From Gluconacetobacter dulcium (GTDB lineage Bacteria > Pseudomonadota > Alphaproteobacteria > Acetobacterales > Acetobacteraceae), in contig NZ_JABEQN010000017.1 of NCBI RefSeq assembly GCF_014174165.1, forward strand, positions 1 through 64,000: a stretch of DNA of 64,000 nt. The letters run 5' to 3'. The notes beneath the pieces were generated by a model. The model was not told the DNA's origin, did not search any database, and saw nothing but the letters and a program-made list of their open reading frames with translations. The translations under genes and the position numbers were made by a program. Positions 39,404-50,096 of the stretch are shown here, in pieces. Every line of letters starts with the position of its first letter. The first letter of the stretch is position 1.

Positions 39404-41667
39404 CAGCGATATTCCAGACGCATGGTCAGGCTGCGCCCCTGCCCGTAATAGCAGGCCGACACGGCGGTGCAGGTCGCGACAAACCGCTTGTTGGCGATAT
39501 TGCGCATATTGACCGAGAACGACAGCCCGTCATAACGCGGATGCGCGGCACCGAAATCGTAGCGCAGGAACATGTCGAACAACGTATAGCCCGGAATCGA
39601 CAGCGTATTCGCCGTATCGCCATAGCTGTGGCCGGTATAGCGCACACCGCCCCCGACACCCGCGCCACGGAACATGCCCGAACGCACCCGCTGGTCAACG
39701 AACAGCGATGCCATCCATTTCGGCGCCTGCGGCAGATAATTGCCGACCTGCAAGGCGGTGTTCGATTTCGTGACCTTGGCATCGCTGCGGGTGCCGGTGA
39801 AGATCACCGCCATGTCCCACGGCAGGGTGGCGCGGCCTTCCAGTTCCAGCCCCCGGACGCGGCCTTCGCTGGTCTGCACCAGACAGGTCGTCGTGCCGCA
39901 CTGTTCCCCACCGGGCGAGACCGTCGTCATATTCTGCTGGGTGATCTGGTAACCACCAAACGTCACATAGATGGATTTGCCATACTGATAGCGCAGTCCG
40001 GCCTCGTACTGGTCGCCGGTCGTCGGCTTGAAGGGCTTGCCGTCCAGCGAAGTGGACGGGTCGGACACCAGCGGCAGGAACGAGGTCGCATAGCTGAAAT
40101 AAGGCGCCAGCCCGAAATCCAGCAGATAGACCGCCCCCGCCCGCCAGGTGAATTTATTGGAATCCGTGACATAGCGTTTCCTGGTCAGGATGTTGAGCGT
40201 ATCGTCCTCCGCCCAGTCCTGCCGCCCGCCGATCGTCACCCGCAACCGCTCATATTTGAGCTGGTCCTGAAAATACACGCCCTTCTGGCTCGATTCCGTC
40301 GCGCTATAGACCTGCGGCCTCAACCCGCGTTCATAACCCGCCGCCCCGCGCGAGACCGGATCGAAGATATCCAGCATGGGCAACACCAGCGCCGGGTTCG
40401 CCAGATCGCGCGAACTCTCCCAACTGGTATAGAAAAAATCCGTCCCCGCCAGCAATGTATGCTGCACAGGCCCGGTGCGTACATGCCCCTCGAGCTGCGT
40501 ATCCATGGCAACGCCCTGCGAGCGGCCCCGCCCTTCCACCGCACGGCGGTTGACCGTCTCGCCCGCCACACACCCTTTCAGGGTCGGCGGGCAGGCCGCC
40601 AGCGTGTCACCGGAGAGCACCGTCGCGCGATAGAGATTGTCGAGATAGGTATAGCGCAGATTGTTCCGCACCGTCAGAAAGCGGCTGAAACGGTGTTCGA
40701 GGAACGAACCGGCCAGTGCCTGGGTACGGTCGAACGTATCCCAGTCCGGCTCGCCGATATTCGCATCATTGGCGATACGGCGTCCTTTCGACGCAACAAG
40801 GGTGCCCGTCTTCGGCAGGAACTGAAAGGTGGACCCACCGGCATCCCGCTGATACTGCCCCAGAAGCGTCCAGGACGAGTGCGGCGCGAATTTCCAGGTC
40901 AGGCTGGGCGACACGTAATAGCGGCCGACCGACACATCATTCACCTGCGTCCCGCCATAGCGCGCCACCGCCACGATCCGCCCCGACACGGCCCCGTCCT
41001 TGGTCAGCTTGCCCGACACATCGCCCGAAGCCTGCCCCTGCCAGTTCCCCAGATCGGTAAAGCCTGCCGTTTGTAGGAAGAACTCGCCATGGCTCTGCTC
41101 GGTCGGCCGCTTGGTCGTCAGATTGACGATGCCCCCCGGTGCCGTCTGCCCGTAGAGAGCACCCGACGGCCCCTTGAGCACTTCGATCTGCTGCAACGCG
41201 AACGGATCGAACGATGTCCGCGTCCATTGCCCACCGGACGGCAGGCGCAGCCCATCGACGAAATTGTTGTTCGAGGAAAATCCACCGGCACCGAAACCGC
41301 GCACCGACACTTCATCGACACGGCTGTCGATACCGCTCGGCTCCGACTGCACCCCGGCGGTATAGGCCAGCGCATCCGCCACGGTCGGCGAGGCCCGCAA
41401 TTCGATTTCCTCGCGACTGACAATGGAAATGGTCTGCGGAGAGTCGATGATCGGCGTCCGCGTCTTGGTGGAAGACGTGGCGTGCGACAGCCCGGTCGCC
41501 GTCACCACGATCACTTCCTCCTTGCCGCCTTTCCCGTCCTGCTTTTCCTTTGCCGCCTTCTCCTGAACGACATCCTGTTCCGGCGCGGCCGCCACGGCCG
41601 GCACGCCGAACGACGCCATGAGCACAACGGGGGCAGCAATGCCCGCCAAACGAACTGACTGTCTCAT
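39400..41667 (-). CDS. TonB-dependent siderophore receptor
   Basis: A 755-residue siderophore-type receptor. The signal peptide ends near PAVAAAPEQ and a Lys/Glu linker follows. The plug shows IIDSPQTISIVSREEIELR, SVRGFGAGGFSSNNNFVDGLR and VLKGPSGALYGQTAPGGIVNL, and the barrel ends MRLEYRW. These are features of the FhuA/FpvA class. ATG 41667 has AAAGGGG about 4-10 bases upstream. It leads an operon with two small membrane proteins and a PepSY protein. A Fur-like palindrome lies 48-64 bases upstream. Confidence 0.9.
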   Translation of the reverse strand: MRQSVRLAGIAAPVVLMASFGVPAVAAAPEQDVVQEKAAKEKQDGKGGKEEVIVVTATGLSHATSSTKTRTPIIDSPQTISIVSREEIELRASPTVADALAYTAGVQSEPSGIDSRVDEVSVRGFGAGGFSSNNNFVDGLRLPSGGQWTRTSFDPFALQQIEVLKGPSGALYGQTAPGGIVNLTTKRPTEQSHGEFFLQTAGFTDLGNWQGQASGDVSGKLTKDGAVSGRIVAVARYGGTQVNDVSVGRYYVSPSLTWKFAPHSSWTLLGQYQRDAGGSTFQFLPKTGTLVASKGRRIANDANIGEPDWDTFDRTQALAGSFLEHRFSRFLTVRNNLRYTYLDNLYRATVLSGDTLAACPPTLKGCVAGETVNRRAVEGRGRSQGVAMDTQLEGHVRTGPVQHTLLAGTDFFYTSWESSRDLANPALVLPMLDIFDPVSRGAAGYERGLRPQVYSATESSQKGVYFQDQLKYERLRVTIGGRQDWAEDDTLNILTRKRYVTDSNKFTWRAGAVYLLDFGLAPYFSYATSFLPLVSDPSTSLDGKPFKPTTGDQYEAGLRYQYGKSIYVTFGGYQITQQNMTTVSPGGEQCGTTTCLVQTSEGRVRGLELEGRATLPWDMAVIFTGTRSDAKVTKSNTALQVGNYLPQAPKWMASLFVDQRVRSGMFRGAGVGGGVRYTGHSYGDTANTLSIPGYTLFDMFLRYDFGAAHPRYDGLSFSVNMRNIANKRFVATCTAVSACYYGQGRSLTMRLEYRW

Positions 41668-41714
41668 CGGCCCCTTTTCCGCGACTGAAACCATGCAGCG
41701 GGGCTTTGATGCAA

Positions 41715-41731
41715 TTGAGACTTACTGTCAA
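41715..41731 (-). promoter_or_regulatory. Candidate Fur-box-like operator
   Basis: TTGAGACTTACTGTCAA is an 8-1-8 inverted repeat (TTGAgAcT against TTGAcAgT, six of eight positions symmetric) upstream of the siderophore receptor operon. Position and AT-rich dyad suit repression by Fur or a related iron regulator. The match to a Fur consensus is only partial. Confidence 0.4.
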
Positions 41732-41890
41732 CAAAAGAGCACGAGCATCAATATTTTGATACATTCGCCACAATGTGACGCCCCCCTCTTCGCACATCCC
41801 GCGACAAAGACGTCATTTTCCCGAAAAAGGCGGAACGGGGCCGGGTTTTGCCCCTGTCCTGCGTCACCGGACCATGCGCCGGTCAGGCTC

Positions 41891-42340
41891 TCAGCGCAGA
41901 CTGCGTCGGAAAAACACGACCCGCTCGGTTTCGGCGAATCCCAATGCCGCGTGCATCGCATGGCTGTCCGTATTGGACACATCCGCATCCGATGCGATTT
42001 CCGCACATCCCAGCCCGCGCGCCCACGCCACCACCCGGTCGATCAACAGGCGCGCCACCCCGTGCAGCCGCCAGTCCGGCGATACATAAAGCCCCTCGAC
42101 AAAGGCGACGGGCGAGGTCGTGCACCCATTCACATAATCATGCCGCAGCGCCGCCTCGGCAAAGCCGCACACATCCCTTCCGGCAACGGCCAGAAAGGCC
42201 ACATGACCGGCATCCGGTGCCGCCATGGCCCGCTCGATCTCTTCCCGGTGCCCGGCAACACCCTCCGCCGGCCACAACGCCACCCGCAGGGCCGCATAAG
42301 CACCGATATGACCTGCGGACACCGCTATGATTTCCATCAT
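41891..42340 (-). CDS. AAC(6')-like aminoglycoside N-acetyltransferase (GNAT)
   Basis: A 149-residue GNAT enzyme with the block order of chromosomal aminoglycoside 6'-N-acetyltransferases: ALRVALWPAEG, ALRHDYVNGCTTSPVAFVEG, the acetyl-CoA loop region RLHGVARLLI, ASDADVSNTDSHAMHAALGF and ETERVVFFRRSL. The start is ATG 42340 or 42337. The native substrate may be another amine; the AAC(6') assignment rests on motif pattern only. Confidence 0.8.
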   Translation of the reverse strand: MMEIIAVSAGHIGAYAALRVALWPAEGVAGHREEIERAMAAPDAGHVAFLAVAGRDVCGFAEAALRHDYVNGCTTSPVAFVEGLYVSPDWRLHGVARLLIDRVVAWARGLGCAEIASDADVSNTDSHAMHAALGFAETERVVFFRRSLR

Positions 42341-42450
42341 CCGCCCTTCCGTCGCCCCGCGTGCGCCGGACAAGCCTCATCCGCCCCAAGGCGTGTCCAA
42401 ACGAAGCGCGCCCCGCCATGACGGTCACACCGTCGCAAGCACTCTCCCTG

Positions 42451-43278
42451 TCATCCCTCCAGCGCGCGCGACAGTTCGTCCGGGTCCATGCTGCTGCTCT
42501 GCGCCGCCGTGGGGAAGGCGCCGGATTGCACATCGCCCACATAGGCCCGCACCGCCTCCTCGATCGCGACACCGATATCGGCATAACGCTTTGCATGGCG
42601 CGGCGATTTACCCGGCAACAGGCCCAACAGATCGTGCCACACCTGCACCTGCCCGTCGCACCCCGCCCCGGCCCCGATGCCGATCACCGGAATCCGCAGC
42701 CGCTGCGTCACCGCTTCCGCCAGCGGCGCCGGCACCAGTTCCAGCACCAGGGCAAACGCCCCGGCATCCTGCAAGGCCAGCGCGTCCTCCACCAGCCGCC
42801 GTGCCGCCTCCGCCTGCCGCGCCTGCACGCGCAGGCCCAGCGTATGCTGTGCCTGCGGCGTCAGGCCCAGATGGCCCATCACCGGCACGCCCAGTTCGGT
42901 CAGCCGCCGCACCGTCGGGGCAATGGATACCCCGCCTTCCAGCTTCAGCGCCTGCACCCCGGCCTCCTGCATCACCCGCCGGGCGGAGGCGATGGCATCG
43001 GCCTCGGTCGCATAGGTCAGAAACGGCAGGTCGGCCACCACCAGCGCCCGGCTGCTGCCACGCACCACGGCACGCGCATGGCGGATCATGTCGTCCAGCG
43101 TCACCGGCAGGGTGGTGTCGGCCCCATGGACCACCATCCCCAGCGAATCCCCCACCAGCAGCATCGGCACCTGCGCCCGTTCAGCCAGCGCGGCGGATGG
43201 GTGATCGTACGCCGTCAGCATGGCGATCCGCTGCCCGGACTCCTTCATGGCCTGGATGTCGAAAACGGTGATACGCAT
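42451..43278 (-). CDS. panB: 3-methyl-2-oxobutanoate hydroxymethyltransferase
   Basis: A 275-residue PanB enzyme, first step of pantothenate and coenzyme A synthesis. Typical motifs are [52 protein letters not shown] and [21 protein letters not shown] 43278 has GGA at a proper distance and is preferred to ATG 43290. panC is not adjacent. Confidence 0.94.
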   Translation of the reverse strand: MRITVFDIQAMKESGQRIAMLTAYDHPSAALAERAQVPMLLVGDSLGMVVHGADTTLPVTLDDMIRHARAVVRGSSRALVVADLPFLTYATEADAIASARRVMQEAGVQALKLEGGVSIAPTVRRLTELGVPVMGHLGLTPQAQHTLGLRVQARQAEAARRLVEDALALQDAGAFALVLELVPAPLAEAVTQRLRIPVIGIGAGAGCDGQVQVWHDLLGLLPGKSPRHAKRYADIGVAIEEAVRAYVGDVQSGAFPTAAQSSSMDPDELSRALEG

Positions 43279-43317
43279 GATACGATCCATGAAATTTGGC
43301 GGTTTATGAAAGGACGA

Positions 43318-43878
43318 TCAGGAAACGAGAGAAACCGGCCGCCGCATGGCGCACCGCCGCGCCCCCGGCAGGCCATGCGCCACTTCCGCCGCCAGAACGT
43401 CCCGCAAACGCGGCGTCAGCGCCACGTCGGGCAGGACCGCAAAACCGGCGCGCGCATAGAACGGCGCATTCCACGCCACATCCCGAAACGTCGTCAGGGT
43501 CACAGCCGCCATCGCCTGCGCCGCCGCATAAGCAGCCGCGTGCTCCAGCAACGCCCGGCCCAGTCCCCGGCCCTGATGCGCGGGTGCCACCGACATCTCC
43601 CACACATGCAGCACCGCCCGGCCGGCATCCGCGCCATCACCGTCCTCGCCCGCCACACGGGCGGACAGAAAACCGGCAACAGCCTCGCCATCCACAGCCA
43701 CCCAGCACGTTCCGGCCTCAATGGCCGCCAGATGCGCCTCCGCCGGCATCACGCCGTCATCCGCGATCCAGGCCAGATCGGGGATGGTGCGAAACAGCGC
43801 GCCCGACGCCTCTTCCACCGCCGGCAACAGCACGGCCTCATCCGGCCGGGCCGGCCGGATCTGCCAGTCACCATGCAT
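43318..43878 (-). CDS. GNAT-family N-acetyltransferase
   Basis: A 186-residue GNAT protein. The acetyl-CoA loop is in EMSVAPAHQGRGLGRALLEHAA, and the later motif is WNAPFYARAGFAVLPD. ATG 43878 is supported by GGGAGA seven bases upstream. The substrate is unknown. It lies upstream of panB on the same strand. Confidence 0.82.
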   Translation of the reverse strand: MHGDWQIRPARPDEAVLLPAVEEASGALFRTIPDLAWIADDGVMPAEAHLAAIEAGTCWVAVDGEAVAGFLSARVAGEDGDGADAGRAVLHVWEMSVAPAHQGRGLGRALLEHAAAYAAAQAMAAVTLTTFRDVAWNAPFYARAGFAVLPDVALTPRLRDVLAAEVAHGLPGARRCAMRRPVSLVS

Positions 43879-44016
43879 CTGCCATTCTCCCTGTCCCGAT
43901 GTCGCGCTTTTCATGACGCCGTGCATGGAACGGACCCGCCATGCGGTCAATCCACCCATGGCCGGCCTGGAAATCCAGGCCGGCGGCGATCAAGCACGCA
44001 TTTCCACGCAACGCTC

Positions 44017-45432
44017 TCACGGTGCCACCATGTGATACGGCACCACCCCGCGCTCCTCGCTGCCCGCGTCGATCCCGAAGCCGGTGGCCGGGATCGCCCG
44101 ATGGCGGCAATCGGTGCGGATGCAGGCCCGACACCCCGGCCCGATCGGGATCACCATCCGGTCGTCCGTCAGGTCCAGCCCCGCCGAATAGACCAGTTCC
44201 GGAGCATGCGACACCGCGCACCCCAGCACGATCGCCACCAGGCGCGGCCGGTCGAAATAGGAAACCGGAGAATGCCCCACCGTCCGCGCAACGCTGATAT
44301 AGACGGCCTCATCGGTGGTGCGCGACATCTGGACATGCAGCTTGCCCGGCGCCGAAAAACATTCGAACACATTCCATTGCGCGCACAACCCGCCGAACCG
44401 CGCGCGGCTGAAGCGGGTGGCGCTGTAGCTCTTCAGCACATTGCCGGCGATATCGGTCTTGATGAAATAGAACGGAATCCCCTCCGCCCCCGGCCGCTGC
44501 ATGGTGGAGAGCCGATGGCACACCTGCTCGAAACTCACCCCGAACTGGCGCTGCAACAAATCCAGATCATGCCGCGTCTGCCGCGCCGCCCGGCGAAACC
44601 GCTCATAAGGCAGCAGCAGCGCCCCGGCGAAATAATTGCTCATCCCCACGGTAGCCAGCGCCCGCGCATCGGCGCTGCCCAGCCCCGATCGGCGCACCGG
44701 CCGGGCCAGAACCTGCCCGTAATCCAGCCGCCCGATCACCTGCGCCAGCCAGAACGCACTGCTCTCCGGCGGCGCGCCCCCGGTCAGCGACAACCGGCGC
44801 GCCCGCCGGTCGAACCGCCACATCACCCCTTCCCGGTCCAGCCCCGCATCGGTCACGATCCGGATATCGTGCCGGTCGCGCAGATAACGCCCCAGCATCT
44901 CGGCCGGCCCGCCCTCGTCCAGCCGCGCGGTCTCGTACAGCCCTTCCGCCGCACGGTCGATCTCGTCGAAATAATTCCGTTCGGCCTGCACCCAGTCGCC
45001 CACCGAGTCATACGACCCGGTGCCCGGCTGCGGCGCCGGCGTCGCGGCCCCCCCCGGCCCCCGCTCCTCCCGCAACGCGCGAAAGGCGCGATAGAGCGTC
45101 ACGAACTGGTCGCACAGCCACGGCGCGCCCCGCACCGCCTCCTGCAACTGCCGCGGATAGGGCATGGTACTGAACAGCGGGTCCCCCAGGATCTCGCGCA
45201 GCACCTGCATGCGCTGAACATCGCCACTGTCGCTGAACCAGGTCGGCTCCACGCCGAACATCGTGCAAAGTTTTAACAGAATGCCGGGCGTCAAAGGGCG
45301 CTGATCGTTCTCGATCTGGTTGAGATAGCTCGCGGAGAGACCCAGCGCCGTCGCCAGTCCCTGCTGCGACTGCCCATTCCTGTTGCGCAAATCACGGATT
45401 CTCGACCCAGCGAAGATCTTCTCGCCCGCCAT
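44017..45432 (-). CDS. XRE-family regulator of propionate/short-chain acyl metabolism (ScfR/RamB type)
   Basis: A 471-residue regulator. The N-terminal XRE helix-turn-helix ([22 protein letters not shown]) is followed by an IrrE-like and DUF2083-type C-terminal region with Cys residues ([16 protein letters not shown]). This architecture is known for short-chain fatty acyl and 2-methylcitrate regulators. ATG 45432 is chosen. It is divergent from prpD across 124 bp, so it probably controls the prp operon in response to propionyl-CoA-derived metabolites. Confidence 0.88.
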   Translation of the reverse strand: MAGEKIFAGSRIRDLRNRNGQSQQGLATALGLSASYLNQIENDQRPLTPGILLKLCTMFGVEPTWFSDSGDVQRMQVLREILGDPLFSTMPYPRQLQEAVRGAPWLCDQFVTLYRAFRALREERGPGGAATPAPQPGTGSYDSVGDWVQAERNYFDEIDRAAEGLYETARLDEGGPAEMLGRYLRDRHDIRIVTDAGLDREGVMWRFDRRARRLSLTGGAPPESSAFWLAQVIGRLDYGQVLARPVRRSGLGSADARALATVGMSNYFAGALLLPYERFRRAARQTRHDLDLLQRQFGVSFEQVCHRLSTMQRPGAEGIPFYFIKTDIAGNVLKSYSATRFSRARFGGLCAQWNVFECFSAPGKLHVQMSRTTDEAVYISVARTVGHSPVSYFDRPRLVAIVLGCAVSHAPELVYSAGLDLTDDRMVIPIGPGCRACIRTDCRHRAIPATGFGIDAGSEERGVVPYHMVAP

Positions 45433-45556
45433 TGCCACCTTCGCACCCTTCGCAAAACCACTGCCCGACCGTGGCACCATTTCGCCCGGATCGCCATTCC
45501 CGAATGCGCGAGAACGGCCATACTCCGCAGCAAGGCCCCTGAAGAGGAACGAAGCC

Positions 45557-47083
45557 ATGCGGCATTACGACATCACCGTTCACCCCGAGAGCGACCGGCT
45601 GGCGCGCAACGCGCAACTGGCCTGGCAGATCGCCGAGGTCGCGGCCGACCCGGTCGCCATCGTCCCCGACGTCACCGAGATGATCATCAATCGCGTGATC
45701 GACAACGCCTCGGTCGCCATCGCCTCGGTCAACCGCCACACGGTGGTCAGCGCCCGCGCCGAAGCCCTGGCCCATGCCAGGCCCGGCGGCGCCACCCTGT
45801 TCGGCTGCGGGCCGGACGTGCGCGTCCACGCCGAATGGGCCGCCTGGGCCAACGGCACGGCGGTGCGCGAACTGGATTACCACGACACGTTCCTGGCCGC
45901 CGAATATTCGCATCCCGGCGACAACATCCCCGCCATCCTCGCCGTGGCCCAGCAATGCGGCCGCTCGGGCGCCGAACTGGTGCGCGGCATCGCCACCGGC
46001 TACGAAATCCAGATCGACCTGGTGCGGGCGATCTGCCTGCACAAGCACAAGATCGACCATGTCGCCCATCTCGGCCCATCGGTCGCGGCCGGCATCGGCA
46101 CCCTGCTGGGCCTGCCCACCGAGACCATCTACCAGTCGATCCAGCACGCCCTGCACGTCACCACCGCCACCCGCCAGAGCCGCAAGGGCGAGATTTCCTC
46201 ATGGAAAGCCTACGCCCCCTCCCACGCCGGCAAGATGGCCGTCGAGGCCGTGGACCGCGCCATGCTGGGCGAAACCTCCCCCAGCCCGATCTACGAGGGC
46301 GAAGACGGCGTGATCGCCTGGATGCTGGACGGCAAGGATGCCCATTACCGCGTCGCCCTGCCCGAGGCCGGCGAAGCCAAACGCGCGATCCTCGACAGCT
46401 ACACCAAGGAACATTCGGCGGAATATCAAAGCCAGGCCCTGATCGACCTCGCCTTCCGCCTGGGCGCCGAGGTCAAAGCGTCCGGCCGCAGTTGGGACGA
46501 CGTGAAGGACATCCTGATCGAGACCAGCCACCACACCCATTACGTGATCGGCACCGGCTCCAACGACCCGCAGAAATTCGACCCCACGGCCTCGCGCGAG
46601 ACGCTGGACCATTCGATCATGTATATCGTCGCGGTCGCCCTGCAGGACGGCGCGTGGCACCATGTCCGCTCCTACCTGCCCGAGCGCGCGCAACGCGAAG
46701 ACACGGTACGGCTATGGCGCAAGATCCACACGGTGGAAGACCCGAAATGGACCGCCCGCTATCACGCCGACGATCCGGCGGTAAAAGCCTTCGGCGGCCG
46801 CATCACCATCGCCTTCAATGACGGCACGAAGCTGGACGGCGAACTGGCGGTGGCCAACGCCCACCCCCTGGGCGCGACCCCGTGGACCCGGCCCGACTAC
46901 ATCCGGAAATTCCGCGTCCTGACCGAAGGCATCCTGCTTCCCGCCGAAATCGAACGCTTCCTGGACGTCGCCCAACGCCTGCCCGCCCTGCGTGCCGACG
47001 AACTGCGCCATCTCGAAATCACCCTTCCGCCGCAATTGCTGAAAGCCACCGACAAGACCGGAATCTTCAATTTCCCGGCATAA
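45557..47083 (+). CDS. prpD: 2-methylcitrate dehydratase
   Basis: A 508-residue MmgE/PrpD-family dehydratase, converting 2-methylcitrate to 2-methyl-cis-aconitate. Conserved blocks include [35 protein letters not shown] and [21 protein letters not shown] 45557 has GAAGAGGAACG upstream. The first gene of prpDCB. Confidence 0.95.
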   Translation: MRHYDITVHPESDRLARNAQLAWQIAEVAADPVAIVPDVTEMIINRVIDNASVAIASVNRHTVVSARAEALAHARPGGATLFGCGPDVRVHAEWAAWANGTAVRELDYHDTFLAAEYSHPGDNIPAILAVAQQCGRSGAELVRGIATGYEIQIDLVRAICLHKHKIDHVAHLGPSVAAGIGTLLGLPTETIYQSIQHALHVTTATRQSRKGEISSWKAYAPSHAGKMAVEAVDRAMLGETSPSPIYEGEDGVIAWMLDGKDAHYRVALPEAGEAKRAILDSYTKEHSAEYQSQALIDLAFRLGAEVKASGRSWDDVKDILIETSHHTHYVIGTGSNDPQKFDPTASRETLDHSIMYIVAVALQDGAWHHVRSYLPERAQREDTVRLWRKIHTVEDPKWTARYHADDPAVKAFGGRITIAFNDGTKLDGELAVANAHPLGATPWTRPDYIRKFRVLTEGILLPAEIERFLDVAQRLPALRADELRHLEITLPPQLLKATDKTGIFNFPA

Positions 47084-47100
47084 AAGACCACCCCACCCCT

Positions 47101-47139
47101 CAACGAACAGGGGTGAAGGGGACGAGAGTCCCCTTCCGG
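47101..47139 (-). repeat. Dispersed palindromic repeat, copy B
   Basis: Read on the minus strand, this 39-base segment matches copy A at 3930-3968 in 34 of 39 positions. It includes a perfect 8-bp hairpin AAGGGGAC / GTCCCCTT (47116-47135, loop GAGA). It lies in the prpD-prpC intergenic space. Confidence 0.6.
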
Positions 47140-47141
47140 GT

Positions 47142-47158
47142 GCAGGGCAGCGCCCTGC
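47142..47158 (+). repeat. Second perfect hairpin between prpD and prpC
   Basis: GCAGGGC-AGC-GCCCTGC forms a perfect 7-bp stem with a 3-base loop, six bases after the first hairpin. Paired hairpins inside an operon may stabilise or attenuate the transcript. Confidence 0.55.
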
Positions 47159-47184
47159 GAAAAGGCACAAAAAGGAGACGTGAC

Positions 47185-48345
47185 ATGACCCAAGCGTCCA
47201 AGCCCAAGAAATCGGTCGCCCTCTCCGGCGTCACCGCCGGCGAAACCGCCCTCAGCTCGGTCGGCCACACCGGCAACGACCTGCATTATCGCGGCTACAA
47301 CATCAAGGACCTCGCGGAATCCTGCGCGTTCGAGGAAGTCGCCCACCTGCTGATTCACGGCCACCTGCCCGACGCCGCCGAACTGGCGGAATACAAGGAG
47401 CGCCTGCGCGCCATGCGCGGCCTGCCCGTCCGCCTGCGCCGCCTGCTGGAGGACATCCCGGCCGCCGCCCACCCGATGGACGTCATGCGTACCGGCGTGT
47501 CCGCCCTGGGCTGCATCCTGCCCGAACGGCGCGACATGAACCCGGTCGGCGCGCGCGAAATCGCGGACCGGCTGCTGGCCTCCATGGGTTCGGTGCTGCT
47601 GTACTGGTATCATTTCTCGACCAACGGCAAACGCATCGACGTCGAGACCGACGACGAGACCATCGGCGGCCATTTCCTGCACATGCTGCACGGCCACGCC
47701 CCGCCGGCCGAGTGGGTCAGCGCCATGCACGCCTCGCTGATCCTGTACGCGGAGCATGAATTCAACGCCTCGACCTTCGCCTGCCGCGTGGTGGCCGGCA
47801 CGGGGTCGGACATGTATTCCGCCGTCACCGCCGGCATCGGCGCGCTGCGCGGCTCGCGCCACGGCGGCGCCAACGAGGTGGCGCTGGAAATCCAGCAGCG
47901 GTACCAGACGCCGGACGAAGCCCAGGCCGACATCCTGCGCCGGCTGGAAAACCGCGAGGTCGTGATCGGCTTCGGCCACCCGGTCTACACCATCGCCGAT
48001 CCGCGCAACGCGGTGATCAAGCAATGGGCGGAACGCCTGTCGGCCCGCAGCGGCGCGATGCGCCTCTACAACGTGGCGGAGCGGATCGAGGGCGTCATGG
48101 CCGAACGGCGGAACATGTTCGCCAATCTCGACTGGTTCAGCGCCGTTTCCTACAACATGATGCGCATCCCCACCGCCATGTTCACGCCGATCTTCGTCAT
48201 CGCGCGCCTGACCGGCTGGAGCGCCCACGTCATCGAACAGCGCGAGAACGGCAAGATCATCCGCCCCTCGGCGGACTATATCGGGCCGGACAAGAGGCCC
48301 TTCACCCCCGTGCACCAGCGCGGCGGCATGGAGAAAGCAGCATGA
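47185..48345 (+). CDS. prpC: 2-methylcitrate synthase
   Basis: A 386-residue citrate-synthase-family enzyme that condenses propionyl-CoA with oxaloacetate. Catalytic regions are [24 protein letters not shown] and a late Asp region. [16 protein letters not shown] is the usual N-terminal motif of PrpC. AAAGGAGA precedes ATG 47185. The stop overlaps prpB (ATGA). Confidence 0.95.
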   Translation: MTQASKPKKSVALSGVTAGETALSSVGHTGNDLHYRGYNIKDLAESCAFEEVAHLLIHGHLPDAAELAEYKERLRAMRGLPVRLRRLLEDIPAAAHPMDVMRTGVSALGCILPERRDMNPVGAREIADRLLASMGSVLLYWYHFSTNGKRIDVETDDETIGGHFLHMLHGHAPPAEWVSAMHASLILYAEHEFNASTFACRVVAGTGSDMYSAVTAGIGALRGSRHGGANEVALEIQQRYQTPDEAQADILRRLENREVVIGFGHPVYTIADPRNAVIKQWAERLSARSGAMRLYNVAERIEGVMAERRNMFANLDWFSAVSYNMMRIPTAMFTPIFVIARLTGWSAHVIEQRENGKIIRPSADYIGPDKRPFTPVHQRGGMEKAA

Positions 48346-49262
48346 TTTACCTGACAGGCGGCGCCGCCGCCGACAAATCGGCGGGCCAACGCTTCCGCGC
48401 CCAGCTCAATGCGCCCGGCATCCTGCAACTGCCCGGCGCCCATAACGGACAGGCCGCGCTACAGGCCAAGGACGCCGGCTTCGACGCGCTCTATCTCTCG
48501 GGCGCGGCCATGACGGCCAGCATGGGCCTGCCCGACCTGGGCATCATCACCATCGACCAGGTGACGTTCTTCATCCGCCAGATCGTCAACGCCACCGGCC
48601 TGCCCCTGCTGGTCGATGGCGACACCGGCTACGGCGAGGTGCTCAACGTCATGAACATGGTCCGCACCTTCGAAGATGCGGGCGCCGGCGCCGTGCATCT
48701 GGAAGACCAGATCCTGCCCAAGAAATGCGGCCACCTGAACAACAAGAAGCTCGCCACCCCGCACGACATGGCCATGAAAGTCGGCGCCGCCCGCAAGGCC
48801 GCGCGCGATCTGGTCGTCATCGCCCGCACCGACGCGGCGGCCAGCGAGGGCATCGACGGCGCCGTCGCGCGCGCCAAACTCTATATCGAAGCCGGCGCCG
48901 ACGCGATCTTCCCCGAAGCCCTGACGACGGCGGACATGTTCCGCGAATTCGCCCGCCGCATGCCCGGCGTCAAGCTGTTGGCCAACATGACCGAATTCGG
49001 CCGCACCCCCTTCTTCACCGCCAGCGAATTCGCGGACATGGGCTACAGCATGATCATCTGGCCCGTCAGTTCGCTGCGGGTCGCCAACAAGGCGCAGGAA
49101 GATTTGTACACCACCCTGCGCCGCGACGGCAGCACCGAGGCCATGCTGCCCCACATGCAAACCCGCGAGGCCCTCTACCGAACCCTGCGCTATCACGAAT
49201 ACGAGGCGCTGGATCAGTCGATCGTGGAAACGGTTCTGCCAAAGGTCGGCGAACCGGCATAA
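48342..49262 (+). CDS. prpB: 2-methylisocitrate lyase
   Basis: A 306-residue isocitrate-lyase-superfamily enzyme, splitting 2-methylisocitrate into pyruvate and succinate. The catalytic Cys is in [28 protein letters not shown] and [10 protein letters not shown] are metal- and substrate-binding blocks. It starts within the prpC stop (ATGA). Confidence 0.95.
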   Translation: MIYLTGGAAADKSAGQRFRAQLNAPGILQLPGAHNGQAALQAKDAGFDALYLSGAAMTASMGLPDLGIITIDQVTFFIRQIVNATGLPLLVDGDTGYGEVLNVMNMVRTFEDAGAGAVHLEDQILPKKCGHLNNKKLATPHDMAMKVGAARKAARDLVVIARTDAAASEGIDGAVARAKLYIEAGADAIFPEALTTADMFREFARRMPGVKLLANMTEFGRTPFFTASEFADMGYSMIIWPVSSLRVANKAQEDLYTTLRRDGSTEAMLPHMQTREALYRTLRYHEYEALDQSIVETVLPKVGEPA

Positions 49263-49293
49263 AAAACCCGGTCGTCAAACCCCGCGACCCGCC

Positions 49294-49316
49294 GGAAGGG
49301 GACACCATCCCCTTCC
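49294..49316 (+). terminator. Hairpin after prpB, related to the dispersed palindrome
   Basis: A perfect 9-bp stem GGAAGGGGA / TCCCCTTCC with the loop CACCA, 31 bases after the prpB stop and before a convergent gene. It shares the CCGGAAGGGGAC...TCCCCTTC core with copies A and B, so it may be both a terminator and a third, diverged repeat copy. Confidence 0.55.
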
Positions 49317-49344
49317 CCCCACCCGTTCCGCCGCGCGCGGCCCG

Positions 49345-49755
49345 TCATCGCACCGACGCATCGGCCGGCCGGCCGCGCAGGATGGTCGCGCCCGCCGCAT
49401 CATGGGGCAATGCCGCGCCATATGCCTGCGCATATCGCGCGGCGAAAGCCGCCCGCTCCAGCCTTTCACAATAATCGAGATACCGGATCAACGCCCGTTC
49501 CGCGCGCGGCGTCCGTCCATGGAGCCGTCTGTAATGGCGCCAGAGAACCATCACATTCACCGACCACGCATCATAAGCGTGTTCGGCGACCCGTTGACGG
49601 ATCGCGGGAGGCAGCACGTCGAACGCCTCCCAGTCATCCCCATCGTATCGCCGCCACATCTCATGCCGCACCGTCCGCTCGTTGCCCGCAACCGGCAGCG
49701 TCCCGGCCTCCGTGCCACCTGCGGACAACACGCAAACCCCAGCTCTTTCGTCCAT
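49345..49755 (-). CDS. Phage-associated DUF6525-like protein
   Basis: A 136-residue protein. The central part EMWRRYDGDDWEAFDVLPPAIRQRV and the C-terminal RAERALIRYLDYCERLE resemble small DUF6525 proteins found near phage genes in alphaproteobacteria. ATG 49755 follows a GTG. The family assignment is from memory of the pattern. It borders prophage relics that begin 340 bp away. Confidence 0.5.
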   Translation of the reverse strand: MDERAGVCVLSAGGTEAGTLPVAGNERTVRHEMWRRYDGDDWEAFDVLPPAIRQRVAEHAYDAWSVNVMVLWRHYRRLHGRTPRAERALIRYLDYCERLERAAFAARYAQAYGAALPHDAAGATILRGRPADASVR

Positions 49756-50096
49756 CACAGCGGCCGCCCATTCCGTTCTGTTCGGCCCAGTCTATATCGT
49801 ATATTATAACATAACAATATAGCCTATCGCGGACGACTCCCCTCCTCCGCCCGCGTCGATCACGCCCCCTCCTCTTCCGCCCCCGCGCACGCCGCCTCCC
49901 GTCCGGAAAAAGAGACAGGCCGGCGTCTGGCGCGGCGCGGTTTTCTATGGGGAAGGATGGAGGACGGAACACGCGAATAGGGCCTCCCGGAAACCCTATA
50001 ATCCGCCCCTTGGGAGGTGGCTGCGCTGGGGAGAATATCGGCGCTCTCACCGCGTGTTCCGCGCCTGCACGATGACGGACGGATACGGGAAAATCA
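49756..50096. other. Intergenic region with AT-rich patch beside prophage relics
   Basis: No gene is seen. An AT-rich patch at about 49793-49830 contains TATAAT on the minus strand (49808-49803) and may be the promoter of the DUF6525-like gene. A clear -35 box was not found. Confidence 0.35.

Noticed and set aside
41880-41894. A second copy of the MITE end at the AAC(6')-like gene
   Set aside because: Only about 15 bases match and no partner end is visible, so it is mentioned as a coincidence to check and not called as an element.
42361-45276. Long plus-strand open frame across panB, GNAT and the ScfR-type regulator
   Set aside because: It crosses three well-supported minus-strand genes and has no recognisable domain or ribosome-binding site.
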